Notes under the pieces: model-generated
The model's input: the letters and a program-made list of their open reading frames with translations, nothing else
Databases searched by the model: none
Told to the model about the DNA's origin: nothing
Translations under genes and position numbers: made by a program
Shown here: positions 47,601-60,166 of the stretch, in pieces
Layout of the letters: each line of letters opens with the position of its first letter
Numbering within the stretch: position 1 is the stretch's first letter
Assembly: GCA_015183035.1 (NCBI GenBank)
Contig: JACZZP010000003.1
Span: forward strand, 62,001 to 126,000
Length of the DNA: 64,000 nucleotides
Direction: 5' to 3'
From: Meloidogyne chitwoodi
Lineage: Eukaryota > Nematoda > Chromadorea > Rhabditida > Meloidogynidae

Positions 47601-50600
47601 CAACTGTCCCTTTTTTATAAATAATGAGGGAGGGCCAAATTTTTCTTTCGATTTCTTTTATTCACTCTTCTCTTTTATTTTTTATTTTCACTGGGCAAAT
47701 AGCGTCCATTATTTATGAGGTACTACTTTTTTCTCTTTTTTCTCTTTCCTCGACTAGAAATCAAAAGAGATGGTCAATTTTCCTTTTTTACTTCTCATAA
47801 TAAATAATAAAATTAATTAAATCCAACCTTAATTGTAAATTCTTTTAATAATTGTAAAATTGTCAAACTTTAATACAATAATTGTAAATTAATTGCATAA
47901 TGTTTTAAGTGTGCGTTCTTAAGTTTTTGTATTTTCCGGAATCTTAAGTTTTTAATTTCTTCTCTTTTAATTTAGTGGCCTCTTTTTTATTATTGATGTT
48001 AATGCACCGGAAATTACTGTACATATTTGTATTTTTTGTATTTTTATTTCTGTATTTCATTGAAACTTTTTTCTCCTTATTAAACGAGAAAAGGCAAAGA
48101 ATATTTTGATAATATTTTTTTTTAATTTCTCCTTGACATTCAATACTATAATTAAAGAAGCTTTTGAGCATCATGTCACAGTTATCGCGCCGTCAGTTAT
48201 TTTTTTTAAATTTTCTCTTCCGTTCAACACATAGCCTAAAAAATACTTTTCTGCTCACCCTAGAAAATATCTTACTAAAAATTATTTTAATAAATTTTTT
48301 AAAATTATGTAGTGACATTTTGGAAATTTTTTGCTCACATGAATATTCTCTTATTTTGAGTTGTTCTTCATTTTAAAAATCATATTTCGTTTTATTTTTA
48401 ACTTTACAATTCATTTCAAGTTTTATTTTTTAACTTTACAATTATTTTGCAAAAATACTTTTATTTTTATTGTTTATTTTATTTTGTGTTTTGATTATTT
48501 TTTTAGAAACACATAAATAACAAAATTGTCAAAAACTCACTAAATTATTCAAATTCAGAGGAGAAATAAAAACTTTGTATTTTATATTTTTATTATTTTT
48601 AATAAAAGCGTTAAAAAAAGAGATTAATGATTGTGTTTCCTCCAGTTACCTTAATAAATTTATAAATACATATTTTATTAAAAATAATTTTTTAATTCCT
48701 CTCTTTTCTTTCTGCTCTGCGTTGAACTCTCTCCTTTAAAATTTTGCATAATTTTTTTTTATTTTAGTTGTTGCATGTTTTTTTTGTCTTTCACCCTTCT
48801 ATCGCTTCTTTTTTTGTTTTTATCTAATTTTCACCACTTTAAAAAATTTTCCGGTGTTATATTTGCAATTACTACTGATATAAAATACCGTGTTTATTTT
48901 TATATTCCGCCTACTCTTCTATTTTTCTTCTCTTTTTTTCCAATAAGATATTCGTCATTAATTCTTATCAAAAGCAACTGGCCTTTTAAATATTAGAGAG
49001 AAAACAACAAAAATATCAATAGAAAATTTTGGACACCCAAACAAATTTTAATTTTCACTTCTTGTTGTCTTTTTCATTTTTTCGATCTCCGACACTTTTA
49101 TTTTTCTCATTACTCTCTTTTGGCTTCACTAATGTTTCCTCCGTTTATCGTTGATCGGCTGGTTTTATTGACTAGAGACCTTACTTAATATTTCCTGCTT
49201 TTCACTCTTTATTATTAAATACCCCTTAAATTTTTTTACAATTCATCTTAAATCTTTTTAACTATCTAAAATTTTTTTAAGTTGCAAGCAATCTTTTGAG
49301 TTTGTAAACATAATTTTAGATACAAACTTATTTTAAAACTTAAAAAAAGTTTGTAAACTTGAAATGTTTTTACAATCATAAAAACAAACTTGAACAATTA
49401 ATGTTTTTTCAATCATAAAAACTTGAAATTCTGTAAAACAAACTTAATTGTAAAACAATATGTCTATATTTGTAAAACTTGAAATTAAATAATACATTCA
49501 AACGATTGTAAAAAAATTTCCTAATGGGTTGTTTTTTAGCCGTTGATATTTACACAATTTTGACTAATTTTTGATTAATTACCTAAAAATTTTAATTTTT
49601 TATTTTGTAACAAATTAAATCTCTACCAAGAATATATCAAAAATTATTAAAAAGTTGAATAAAGTTTTTTTTATTTTTGGACTGGCACAGTTGTGTACCC
49701 ATCTTTTTTGTCTTTTTTCTCTTCCGCAATAATTCATCAACAGTTATTTTTTTAATTTTTCTACACCAATGAAAAGTGTCATTTATATAATAGTATTGCC
49801 TTATATTATTATTTATATTAAAAAAATAAAAAATAATTATTTAAAACTGTGCTGCGCGAAGGGAGCCGACGACTAATATTCTCTCCTTCCTTTTAAAAAA
49901 TTTGAAAAAAATTTTTCTTTCATTTTATATAATCTTACCTAATTTATATTCTCAATTTTTATTCATCTTTCCCGTAAAAATATATAAATTTAATAATAAT
50001 TGCACACAACTCTATTTTCTTAAATTTTGGCCTTAATTTTGCATATGTATAATTTTACTTTAACTTTTTATTTTTCTTTTTGTTAATTTTAAAATTTTTG
50101 TTAAAAATTAAATTAAAAAATAAAAATGTTTCAAATTATTCTCAGGTTATATTAGCATTTTTCAGCACTTTTCCCCCTTTTTTACCTTAAATTATTTTAA
50201 TTTTTATTTTTTACCCTCATACAATAAGCGGCATTTTCCCTTGATTTTCCTTTATTAATCCTTTCTGCTACTTTTTTTTTTACCTTTTAATTTTATCCGC
50301 CGCTTCCCCAGCACCACTTTTCCCTTCCATTTCATGCCTTTGTTCAATTTTTTCTAAAAATTACCCTTTTTGATTATACCGACGCCCGCAATTTTCAAAT
50401 TGTTGCTTTTAGTTATTTATATAAATGCCGCTCATTACAATAAAGTGAAAAGAAAAAATAACATAAAGGGGTGAATGTTATGAATAATAGTAAAAAACTG
50501 TGTATATAAATTATAAACAGGTTTACAATTTAAATTCTGACTTATCTAATTCCATTCGAAATTCTAAGTTTTATTTTATATTTTGAATTTTAATTTTATT

Positions 50601-50682
50601 CTGATTCCAAGTTTATTAAAAAATTAGTTAATTTTCTGATTCCAAGTTTATTTATTGTAAAAACAATTTTAAAATAATCGTT

Positions 50683-50715
50683 TGGACGGCGTCCTTTTTT
50701 AAAAACCACCGCCAA
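50683..50715. promoter_or_regulatory. Duplicated GC-rich block, copy B
   Basis: Second copy of the block described at 46905-46940: TTGGACGGCGTCC, T/A run, CCACCGCCAA. It lies about 500 bp before the pop-1 start codon, within what should be the proximal promoter. Function is inferred from duplication and position only. Confidence 0.3.
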
Positions 50716-51201
50716 TCTAATAACTGCAGAGCATGCCTGTCCTCTCTATTTACATTAGCGACAGGGTGACGAATATTGCCGCTAGTACTCATTTGTCCTC
50801 TTTTATTGCGAGAATACTCTCTTTTTATTTTTCTCTATAATTATTCAAAGCTTTTACTTTTCTATACTCTTTTTATATTTTTAAACGTTCTGTCCATGTT
50901 TTTTTTTGTATTTTTTTGAGTGAAAGCATATATTGAAAGGAACGAGTAAAAAATGAAAGTAAAGACTGAATGAGAGTGGTCAGTAAAATATGTAGATTTT
51001 TTTATTTTTTATGTGTATTTTTTATATTTATTTTTTAGTAAAATTTTGCAACAAAAATTAAATATTATTATACTATAATACGGGTATAAAAAAAGTTCTG
51101 TTTTTTGGCGAGAACAACAACAAAAGATAACAACAATAATTTTTAAAAAAAGTTTATTTATTATAAAATTGTGAATTTCCAAGTTTATTAAATTGTGTTG
51201 A

Positions 51202-53106
51202 ATGGCTAGTAGCGTTACTACAAGTTTATCAGCTATTTCAGCTGTAACATCGACTACTACTAATATTAATAATAATAATGTTTCAACAACTTGCTTTGAC
51301 ACTAATGATATTAAAGTTGATATTACATCACCTATGGTAGATGAAGAAACTGCGGATGAAGTAAAAGTATTTCGTTCAAATACAAATGATGATGATCCAA
51401 ATGAATTAGCTGGATCTTCTGCTGATTTAAATGCTGATAAACAAGAATTGGCTTTAGAAGCTGATATTGAATCACAGGCTGATTTTAGTTTGTTTTTTTA
51501 TTTTATTTTTTAATTTAAATGTTTTTAGCACAACAACATGTTAATCCAATAGTTAATCCATTTACTCCTCTTCCGTGGCCTTCACCTGGCAGTAATTTTA
51601 TGTTTAATCAATTACTTGCACTTTCATCACCTGTTTATGCTGCTGCACATCAAAAATTAGCTGCGGCTGCAATAGCACAAGTTTATTCTGCAGCAGCGAC
51701 TGCCGCACTAGTAGCAAGGCATTCACCAAATTATTTTAATTTTGGTGCACAATTTGGAGGTAAAATTATTTTTTTTAACAGTTAGCTCTAGTTATAATAA
51801 CTGTCCTTATATCCAATTTTTCCTTGTTTCTTTTTTTATAGCTGCACCTTCATTTGAACATCCACCATCTTTTTCTATTGGTCAGCCACAATGTACTACT
51901 CCATCAAATAATAATACTAGTCGTAATAATAATAATAATAATTGTTTTAATTTTCAACAACATCATCAACAACTTGGAAGTCCAATGACTTCATTAGGTG
52001 GTGTTTTTGGAAATATTTGTTTAAATAATGATAGTAGAGAAGGAAATTCATCATCTTTTAAACAACCAAATAATTTAGATTATCAAAAACAACAACAACA
52101 ACAACATTTGTTGAGTAGTGCAGATAAATGTTATATTGATTCTAGAGGACAATTAAAGTAAAATTTAATAAATATTTTTGGGAGAGTTTTTGAAGGCCTT
52201 GCCTTGGGAGACGTCCAAAATTAATATAGAATATAAATTTTAATTTTTTTTATAGAACACCAAAACTTGAGACTGCTGAACATCATCATGGTAGAATAAA
52301 AGAAAAGCGTCAACATAATGGAAAAAATAATAATGTAAGCCATGAAAGTAAAAAAGAACATATCAAAAAACCGATGAATGCTTTTATGCTGTAAGTTTTT
52401 TTTTTATTTTTTTTTTAATATTTCTTTTTAATTGGAAAAAATTTTAAATTTTTAACGATAGATTTATGAAAGAAAATCGACATAAATATATGGATGAAAC
52501 AAGTGATAGAAAAAAGCAATCAGCAGAATTAAATAAAGAATTGGGGCAAATTTGGCAAAAAATGAGTAAAGACGAACAACAACCTTATTATGAAATGGCT
52601 CAACAAAAACGTGAAGAACATCAACAACTTTATCCAAATTGGACTGCAAGGGAAAATTATGCTATACATAAAAAGGCTAAAAGGCGAAGAACAAGAGAGA
52701 GATCATTTGGTATAATTTTTTTAATTTAAAATGTGTATATTTTCTGCATTTTTCTATGCTTAAACCCAAAGGACCCTTTATTAACTATTTATTTGTAACA
52801 ATATAACGTATTTTTACCTCTTTTAACTAATTGGAAAGTAACAGACTGCATGTGTGTTACTTGTCATATCTGTTGAGTTAGGCAGCGTTGGATTTGTCTT
52901 ATCCCCACCGAAGGTGGAGTTAAGAAGACAATAAGAAGTCATTAAATAAATAAATTTTATTTTAAAATTTTAAAGAAAACAATGAACAAAAGAAGTGTCG
53001 TGCTCGATTTGGAGTTGATAATCAGGCAAAATGGTGTAAACACTGTCGACGCAAAAAACGTTGCTTAAATGTTTGTGACTCTTCTTCGCCTATTCATCAA
53101 GTTTAG
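51202..53106 (+). CDS. pop-1: POP-1, TCF/LEF transcription factor
   Basis: Six exons: 51202-51487, 51529-51759, 51842-52157, 52256-52390, 52462-52709 and 52976-53106. The N-terminus holds a beta-catenin-binding-type acidic block (ADEVKVFRSN..DDDP). A Pro/Gln/Asn-rich middle follows, then the HMG box (HIKKPMNAFML split by an intron from FMKENRHKYM, then LNKELGQIWQKMSKDEQQPY and the basic tail KKAKRRRTRERS). A separate last exon carries the C-clamp, CRARFG...WCKHCRRKKRC, with all four Cys. It is the nuclear effector of Wnt/beta-catenin asymmetry; the HMG box binds CTTTG-type sites and the C-clamp a helper site. Two starts are possible: 51202 gives a Ser/Thr/Asn-rich extension of 44 residues, while the ATG at 51334 starts just at the acidic block, as in C. 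elegans. Confidence 0.93.
52836..52931 (+). ncRNA. Candidate double-hairpin RNA in pop-1 intron
   Basis: Two hairpins sit in the intron between the HMG box and the C-clamp exon. The first pairs AAGTAACA with TGTTACTT across an 11-base loop. The second pairs TTGTCTT...CCACC with GGTGG...AAGACAA around a GAA loop. The spacing and an ACA at the 3' side recall H/ACA guide RNAs, but the hinge box is not clear. This could equally be a decayed repeat. Confidence 0.25.
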
Positions 53107-54102
53107 TTTTATTTAAAAAAAATTATTTTTTAATTTTATTTTTTAGAATTAAGAATTTGATGAACAATTTGAAAAAATTGTATTAAAGACATTTTTTGAT
53201 AGCAATTTTCAACTTTTTTTAACAATGGCCGTAGGTTTTTTTATAATATTATTAAATGTTTTTATTTTTCCTTGACCTTCTTTTTTTAAATTTAAAGACC
53301 AAAATATGTCTTGTTTGTCATTTTTTGACAATTTTTTTTAATATGTATATTTATTAAATATTAATTTATTCTATTTTTGAGAAAAATAAGATACTGGTAT
53401 TTTCACCCATGCACTTCCTCTAATTTTTTTCAAATTATATGTATGTAACTCCAAGACCAAAAAAAAAAGAAGGAAATTTTGTATTTATAAAAGCCTTGAT
53501 TGTGCTTATTTTAATTTAAGAAAGAAAAAAATCTTTATTCTTTCAAAACCTGCGGTCATTTGGTCTTCATTTAAAGTTTTTCTTTTTATCTCATATACAC
53601 TTTTCTATTATTTCTCTTATTATCTCTTACACACTCTCTCGTATTCTCTTCTCTCTTTTTAGTACTATACTATAAAAATCAGGTTTATTTATTTTACTAT
53701 ATAAACAGATTCCAACAAAATTTCACTTGATATTTTTTTCTTTATTTATTTTTTATATTCAGTGTTTTACATCCTAGTTTGTTGCGAGAGACTATTTTGG
53801 AATTTTGTTTTTTGGAAAGAGGGGAATTTATTTAATAAGGGGACAGACTCAAATTATCTTTTTGCGACAAATTGTTTCGCAACAAACCGACCGCCTCGAA
53901 ATATATTTTTGTTTGATTTTTAACTGACAATAAAAGAGTAATGATAGTTTATAAAAGTTTTTTTTTAAATCATTTCGTTTTGCAACTTAATCTTTATACG
54001 AAAACTAAAAAATATACACATCTTTTACTAGAAAAAATACTCTAAAAAAATTTATTTTTAAATTAAGATCTTTTTCTTTTAATGTTTTCTTTAAAAGAAA
54101 TG
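53107..54102. other. Convergent 3' region of pop-1 and smd-1
   Basis: About 1 kb of A/T-rich sequence holding the two 3' UTRs. A TTGCGACAAATTGTTTCGCAA imperfect hairpin lies near 53860-53885. No gene is seen. Confidence 0.45.
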
Positions 54103-56056
54103 TCATCTAGGTTCATTATAACGTCCATCATTATTATTTTCACTTTTTGTTTTGATTAAATTATTTATTTTATTTTGAACATTTTCTTGTTCATAAAAGA
54201 AGCTTTCATTTTCTTCGTTATCATCATCGCGAATAAATAGAGCAAATAGAACTTTATCTTGCTGAAAGTTTTTTTATTATTTTTTTTTTTGAAAAATATC
54301 CAAAAGAGAAATGGGACAAAATGTCCGAAAGGCAAAAAAGGACAAAATGTCCAAATGATAAAATTACCCCAAATTACCTGTAAACGAAGCATTTGAACCG
54401 ATGCTCGACGATAACCTTCCAACTCTTCTTTCCAAAAACGTTGTTGTGAAGCTCTAGCTTCTACCGATAGTTTACTAGCAAAAAGAGTAAGAATAAAGCG
54501 AGATGGTCTAAAATTTAAAATTAATTTTTTAAAAATTAATTTTTAAATTGCAGACCTATAAATATTTAAAACTTTTTTTGTTTGTTCAAAAAGACATCCT
54601 CTACGATGATTTGTTTCAAAAGAAACATAACAAAATTCAGGCTCTGGAGTTACATGTATGGTTACATATTCATCATGATCAATTACTCCATTCATGCCTT
54701 TAAATAAATGAGGTTTAAATATTTTAAAAAATTATTAAAAGTATATTTTTTATGTTCTTTTTCTTGGGAGAATGTATATAAAATACAGAGTGGACGACAA
54801 AATGTTCAGAAGGACAAAAATGGACAAAATGTTCGACAATAGGTTTTTAATATTTTTCTAATTTTTAAGTTTAAAAAAACCCAACTGTAACCAACAGGTT
54901 TAAAAAGCTCATCTTGTACTAGAGTCTCTCTAGGAAGAAGATCAAGAATACCAGAACGCTTTAAATTAAAATTTAAAAAATTAATTTTATTTTTAATTTT
55001 ACTCTAGTGCATTCAGCAGCACCATTTGGACATTCTGCCCAACTATAAATACGTAAATGTTCTGAAGGAATACCAGTCATTTGCAATTCCAATGTGTGAT
55101 CAGGCAATTTTGGTGGTGTTGGAGGAATAATTGCTGCTCTAGGAGAAGATGTAAGTGTGTAAAGATACCTTTAAAAAAATTAATTTAAAATTTTTTTTAA
55201 ATTTTTTTACCATCTGTCTTGGTTTAATGGTCCCATACAATAAGCAGTTCCACCTTGAATTGGAAAAAAATTAAAATAATTTTTAACAAATAATACCTTC
55301 AAAAAATCCATCAAGTAGGCTTATTTCTTCATCAAATGTCGCATGTAGTTGAGGGCAAAAAAAGTTTTTGCGTGAATAATAAACCTGAAAGAGAGAAAAT
55401 TAATTTGTTAAGTTCAGGAAGGAATACTTTATTTATTTTTAAACTTTCCGGAAATTGGGGATTTTTTCTTTTTTGCCGTTTGGACATTTTGTCCTTTCCT
55501 GTCTTTCTGACGTTATTAAAGAAATAGGACAAAATGTCCGAAATAGAAAAAAAGGACAAAATGTCCAAAAGTCCAAAAAGTGACAAAATGTCTACAAAAA
55601 TTAAAAAAGTTTACATTAGTAACAATTTCCATTTGTGCATAAATACGCGCCATTTTAAGTAATTCACCAATAACAAGCAAAGGTCGAGTTTGCCCACAAG
55701 TTTTAAGAATTAGTCTGCGATCAGATATAAATAGACTACTTTCGCTAAAAATTATTTATTTTTTTTCTTTTTTTTTTTTACCTAAGTAAATAAGAGTCAA
55801 TTTGTTCAGTACATAATACTTGTAAAATTTTACATCCAGCAATGTCCATTAAACGATCCAATTCATTTTTAGGAATTTTTCGAAGAGAAGAACCTTTTTC
55901 TTCGTCTTCTTTACCCAAAAACCAAATTTCTAATAATTTTTCTGCTCCCTCAAAAAAATGTTCGTTAGAAGAAGAATTAATTTCATTTGTATCATGTTCT
56001 GTAGTAGAAGGTGATTTTGCCTGGTCCGGTGCCATATCACAAGTCATTTCAACCAT
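54103..56056 (-). CDS. smd-1: S-adenosylmethionine decarboxylase proenzyme
   Basis: Makes decarboxylated AdoMet, the aminopropyl donor for spermidine and spermine synthesis. About eight exons. After an acidic, low-complexity N-terminus come the family's marks: FFEGAEKLLEIWF, then LLSESSLFISDRRLILKTCG with the Glu-Ser pair where the proenzyme cleaves itself to form the pyruvoyl group (the Ser after SE). Later blocks are FFCPQLHATFDEEISLLDGF, the AYCMGPLNQDRWYLYTL segment and VIDHDEYVTIHVTPEPEFCY near the C-terminus, plus YVSFETNH. The protein is full length for the eukaryotic enzyme. Three introns contain copies of a short palindromic motif. The start at 56056 is the first ATG of the open exon. 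I found no recognisable MAGDIS-type upstream ORF. Confidence 0.93.
54305..55592. repeat. GGACAAAATGTCC motif cluster in smd-1 introns
   Basis: The quasi-palindrome GGACAAAATGTCC or a one- or two-base variant occurs about eight times: near 54308, 54339, 54798, 54821, 55481, 55527, 55553 and 55581. They lie in three separate introns of the same gene, often in pairs 20-30 bp apart and often followed by GAAA or AAA. The arrangement suggests copies of one small repeat that spread locally. Confidence 0.7.
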
Positions 56057-58284
56057 TAGAATTTTTTAAAAATATTTTTTAAGTCTTAAAGTTTAATTTT
56101 TTTTTATTAAATGAAAGGTAAAAATTAAGTTTTTTAAAGTAAATAAAAAATGGGTTAAGAAATATTAAAAAAATGTCTATGTAAATATTTAACAAATGTG
56201 AACAACAAAAAGTACAAAAAAAATTTTTTTCTTAAGAATGTTTGGGTAAATAAAAAAAAAAGATTTTGTGATCTTTTTGTTTTTTGTTTACTTTTTAAAT
56301 TTGAATAGGTAAATTTAATTTTTCTTTTAGAATTACTTTAATAAGTAGGAAAGTTTAATAAATGGTGATATTCCCTTTTTTAGTGAATTAAAAGAAAAGA
56401 TTTTTTATTTTAAATATTTAAAAAGATCATGTGCCATTTTTAAATATTTTTTATTTTTTTATTATTATTTTTAAGGACCTAATAATTTTATAAAATTATT
56501 TAAATATACTTAAGAATGATAATATAATTTTATTTTTAAAGAAATGATTTGTCAAAATTTTTAAACAAGAAAATTTTTTTTATTTGTTTAGTAAAAAGGA
56601 ATTAAAAAAATATTAGAAGGTGTGTAAATAAATAGAGAAAATAAACAAAAGGAAACAAAAAATAAAACACAAAACATTTTTTGTTCAAGTTTATTTTTGT
56701 GTTTTTGATTTGTGATTTTTTTAGTTGTTAAAACTTAAGTTTTGAAAATACAGTTTTTCTGATTTTATTCTGATTGAGATAATTATTTTAAAAATACAAT
56801 AAAATATCAGTAATTTTGTGGTATAATAAAAATGACCATAACTTTGAGTAAATTGATAAAATGTTTGTGATAAGGAAATTTTAAAAATAAATACCTATAT
56901 TATTATTGTTTTTTAGTTAGATAAAAAATGTTTTTTTTATAAAAAGTAAAGAAAAGAGGGTAAATAAGAGAAAAAATAAAATACAAATCAGAATTTAAAG
57001 AAAAACAATAAACAAAGTTTGTATTTTATGCTTTTTGTATTTTTAAAGTTTGTTTAATTCTGAAAAAATACAAAATCAAAATTTTTGTATTTTTATATTT
57101 TTGATGTATAAATTATGATTTTTATTTGTGTGTATTTTTAATAATATAAAAATTCTGATTTTTTGTTTTATTTTATAGTAAGAGAAATACATGTCATATG
57201 AGTGTATAAAGGATTAATAAACTTTCTAGTTGTCTTTTTTATTAGATCAAAGTTTAAATAAATTTTTTTAAATAGTGTAAATGTAATAGGAAATTTTTTT
57301 GCTCAATTAAAGTAAAAAGGGAAACAGGAAGTTTTATTGTCTCAATTATTTAATAAATTTAATTTTATTTCCAAAAATAGAGATTTTTAGAAAAAATTTT
57401 TTTATAATAATTAAAAAAAAAAATTTATTTTTTAAATAAAAAAATAAATTTTAATATAAATAAAATTAATTATTTCTCAATTTTTTAAAAATCAATTATT
57501 TAGTGTAAATAAAGAATAAAAATCAGTGAAATCAGTGTGTTAGTTATAAGAGGAGAGGGTAAAAAGTAATTTTTTCGTAGTTGTGTTTGTCTTTTAAAAT
57601 TAAAGTGAAAGTTAAAATTGTTTAAATGATCAATATTAAATTTAAAAAACGTGAAATTGATGGGGGAATATAAAATTTAAAAGTTTGAAAAAAAAATTGT
57701 CTCCAAAATTAGATTAAAAATAAAAACAACTGTTCTTCTTTAAATTTTAAAAAATTGTGGAAATATTTAAAAGTATTTTTAGATTTAAAATTAATTAAAA
57801 GAATGTTAAATATAACTAAAAAATATTAGAATATATTATTTTAATTATTGATCTTTGCGATAATAATTTTTAATTTATTTTATGTTCATTTACTTGTGCT
57901 CGACCTAGTTGATTTTGAAGGGCATAACTCTTGAAGGAATGAACCTTTTTTTTAAAGATGAATGTATCATTCGATAGAGAATTAAATTTGCTACAAAATT
58001 ATAAATAAAAGATAATTTTTCTTTAATTTGAAAGAATGTTATGATCAAAAAACTGTCATTTTGGGGGTTTTTTTTAAGTTTTTTGACCTAACTTTTTTAG
58101 TTTTAAATTTAAAAATTTAATTTTAATTCCATTTTGTAGATAATTTAATTCTCTATCGAATGATATCAAATTTATTAAAAATATTTCATTGTTTTATTAT
58201 GTTGTATGCAAAAATGTATACGTACTAAAGTGTAAAAAAATTAAAAAATATTCTGATTTTATTTTAATTTTATTCAATTTTTAA
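56057..58284. other. Intergenic region upstream of smd-1
   Basis: About 2.2 kb of A/T-rich DNA. It should contain the smd-1 promoter near 56060-56400 and the 3' UTR of the SRT receptor near 58200-58284. The palindromic repeat at 57915-58172 is listed separately. No gene is seen. Confidence 0.45.
57915..58172. repeat. Palindromic repeat, GATAGAGAATTAAATTTGCTAC family
   Basis: The left half reads CATAACTCTTGAAGGAATGA then TATCATTCGATAGAGAATT and AAATTTGCTACAAAA. The right half has the inverse, TTTTGTAGATAATTTAATTC then TCTATCGAATGATA. The arms are about 35 bp and the total about 260 bp. Related copies occur at 47457, 59990, 61645 and 62327. Confidence 0.65.
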
Positions 58285-59952
58285 TTAAAATCTTTCTCTA
58301 TTTCCAGCAACAGGTGGCAATATTCCAGGAGAAACTTTTGTCACTGCAGCAGAACGTTGTGAACCTGAATGTGGAAGAACACCTCCACCATCACTTCTTA
58401 AAACTGTAATTCCATGTACTTGGGTTATTCTTGTTGGATCGTAAATTCTTTAAGAAAATAAAGGTTTTGTATTTTATTATATTATTTTATTTAATTCTGA
58501 TATTTTCAGATCTTAAATATTTATCTACTTGTAAAAGAGAAGAATACAGTCATTTCTCACAGTGCGGTTAATACAAAGAAAAATAAATGGAGAAATACCT
58601 TAACAACGTTTAAATTAAATTAAATATAATATACGCACCGTGATTTATAAACCTATTTTAAAATTTATAAAATAAAATTGTTTAAATAAATTAAAATACC
58701 AAACAAATTGTGCAAGAATTATAAGAGATTCAGTTACAGGAATTATCTGCATTAAAACATAAAGAGAACAACCGACCAAATGGATTAAACAAAGAATAAA
58801 TACTTGAATAAAAGTCTAAAAAAGAGGAAAAAATTAAAATTATTTTTTAGACCATCATTTGAAGACGTGTAATCCCCAATCCTCCAACAGCCCCTCGCAT
58901 TTTCCAGCGTATTCCAATAAGAAAAAGAATATAAATAACCGGAACAGAACCCCCAATAAGCCAGTCATGTAGTGTGTGAGTTAATGGGTGATACTAATAA
59001 TAGAGAATGAGAACTGTAAAAATTCCGGAAAATAAACCTGATCAGCGTCAATATATCCTTGAAATGGGTTAAAGAAATAAGCAAAGTATATACTGCTGAA
59101 TAAACTTGGATTCTTAAAAAATAAACTTGGATTATTTAAAGTTACTGTATTATTTCCGGAAAGTTTATTTTTCTGAAATGTGTTTTGTTTTTTCTGAATA
59201 AGTTTATTTTTCTGAACTGTGTTTTTTCTGAAAAAGTTTATTAAAAACACACCACACATATTAACCAATAAAGACCATAAATTGTAATTGTTCCAAGCCA
59301 TATCCAAACTTTATTACCTAAAATACAATTACAATAAATTTATTTTAATATTGTTACCATCAAATAACATTTGTGTTATTTCAGAACAAAGAATATCCAT
59401 ACAACGATTTAAAGCTAATAAAACACTTGCCAACATTTCACAAGAATAAAAAACTTTAAAAAAAATTCTGATTTTATTCTGATTTTATTTTATTTTACAA
59501 TCATTTGTTGCTCCTGTAATAAATGTAATTAATGGGTCTGTACAAAACACAGATCCTTTCAGTGCAAGTATTGGGGTTAATATTCCTAAACTCCAAAGAA
59601 TACCAAAATCCATAACTCCACAGTATAATAAAATACGATAGCAAGGATTTCCATCTTTTTGTTGTTTCCAAAGAGAATACATACAGGGGATGTACAGTAA
59701 CTTTAATTAATTTTTTAATTTTAACGTTTTTAAATTCAAGACTCAAATGTCCTATAAAGTATATTTGAGTCCAACCAATTTTTATATTTTAATTTTTACA
59801 TAAATTATAACGCAAAGTACAATAGTAACATATGCCACAAGCCAATGTTTTTGCCTTCGTTGTAAAGGTATTGAGTCAACGTCAATAAAGGAACAGTTGA
59901 ATTGAGTCTCCCATGCAGTATAATCAAATATTAGATGATATAATGTATACAT
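58285..59952 (-). CDS. Serpentine receptor, class T (SRT)-like
   Basis: About eight exons. The order of features matches nematode SRT receptors: an N-terminal extracellular segment (MYTLYHLIFDYTAWETQFNC), TM1 (HWLVAYVTIVLCVIIYL), IPCMYSLWKQ, TM2/3 with CGVMDFGILWSLGILTPI and GSVFCTDPL, then MLASVLLALNRCMDIL, where the NRC motif after TM3 replaces the DRY of rhodopsin-like receptors. Further helices follow (VWIWLGTITIYGLYWLI; IGGSVPVIYILFLIGI; FIQVFILCLIHLVGCSLYVL), then a Gly/Pro-rich tail. These receptors are expressed mainly in chemosensory neurons. The frame stays open upstream of 59952, but that sequence is a copy of the dispersed repeat, so I start at the Met at 59952. One intron holds an AT-rich tandem repeat around GTTTATTTTTCTGAA (59150-59235). 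Confidence 0.78.
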
Positions 59953-59989
59953 ATTTTTAAAATAAAAATTGAAATTAATTTTTAAATTC

Positions 59990-60125
59990 AAGACTCTGTC
60001 TTGTAAGGGACACTTGAGTCTAGGCCTTATAACAAGAATGGATGGAAATTTTAAAATTATTCTTAGATATTTGGATAGATGATTAAATTTGCTACAAAAT
60101 CTTAATAAATCAAAAGTTGAGATCG
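59990..60125. repeat. Half copy of the dispersed palindromic family
   Basis: It contains GGACACTTGAGTCTAGGCCT, TATAACAAGAATGGAT and GATTAAATTTGCTACAAAAT, nearly the same as the left arm of the copy at 61645. The right arm is missing, and the sequence runs directly into a tandem repeat. Confidence 0.6.
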
Positions 60126-60166
60126 AGAAAAAAGAGTTACAGTGAAACAAATTTGTACGATAATAA

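Larger units (their letters stand above)
40765..51201. other. 10.4-kb gene-free region upstream of pop-1
   Basis: No coding exon is recognisable on either strand; the open stretches are low-complexity T- or A-rich runs. It contains a duplicated segment after larp-5 (41096-41275), a GT dinucleotide run at about 44024-44039, repeated GCGCACTTAA motifs (43800 and 44101), a palindromic repeat at 47457-47600, and a duplicated GC-rich block (46905-46940 and 50683-50715). Scattered GC-rich islands (near 44385, 45770, 49855 and 50300) stand out from the AT background. The position suggests a long regulatory region for pop-1, but non-coding transcripts are also possible. Confidence 0.45.
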
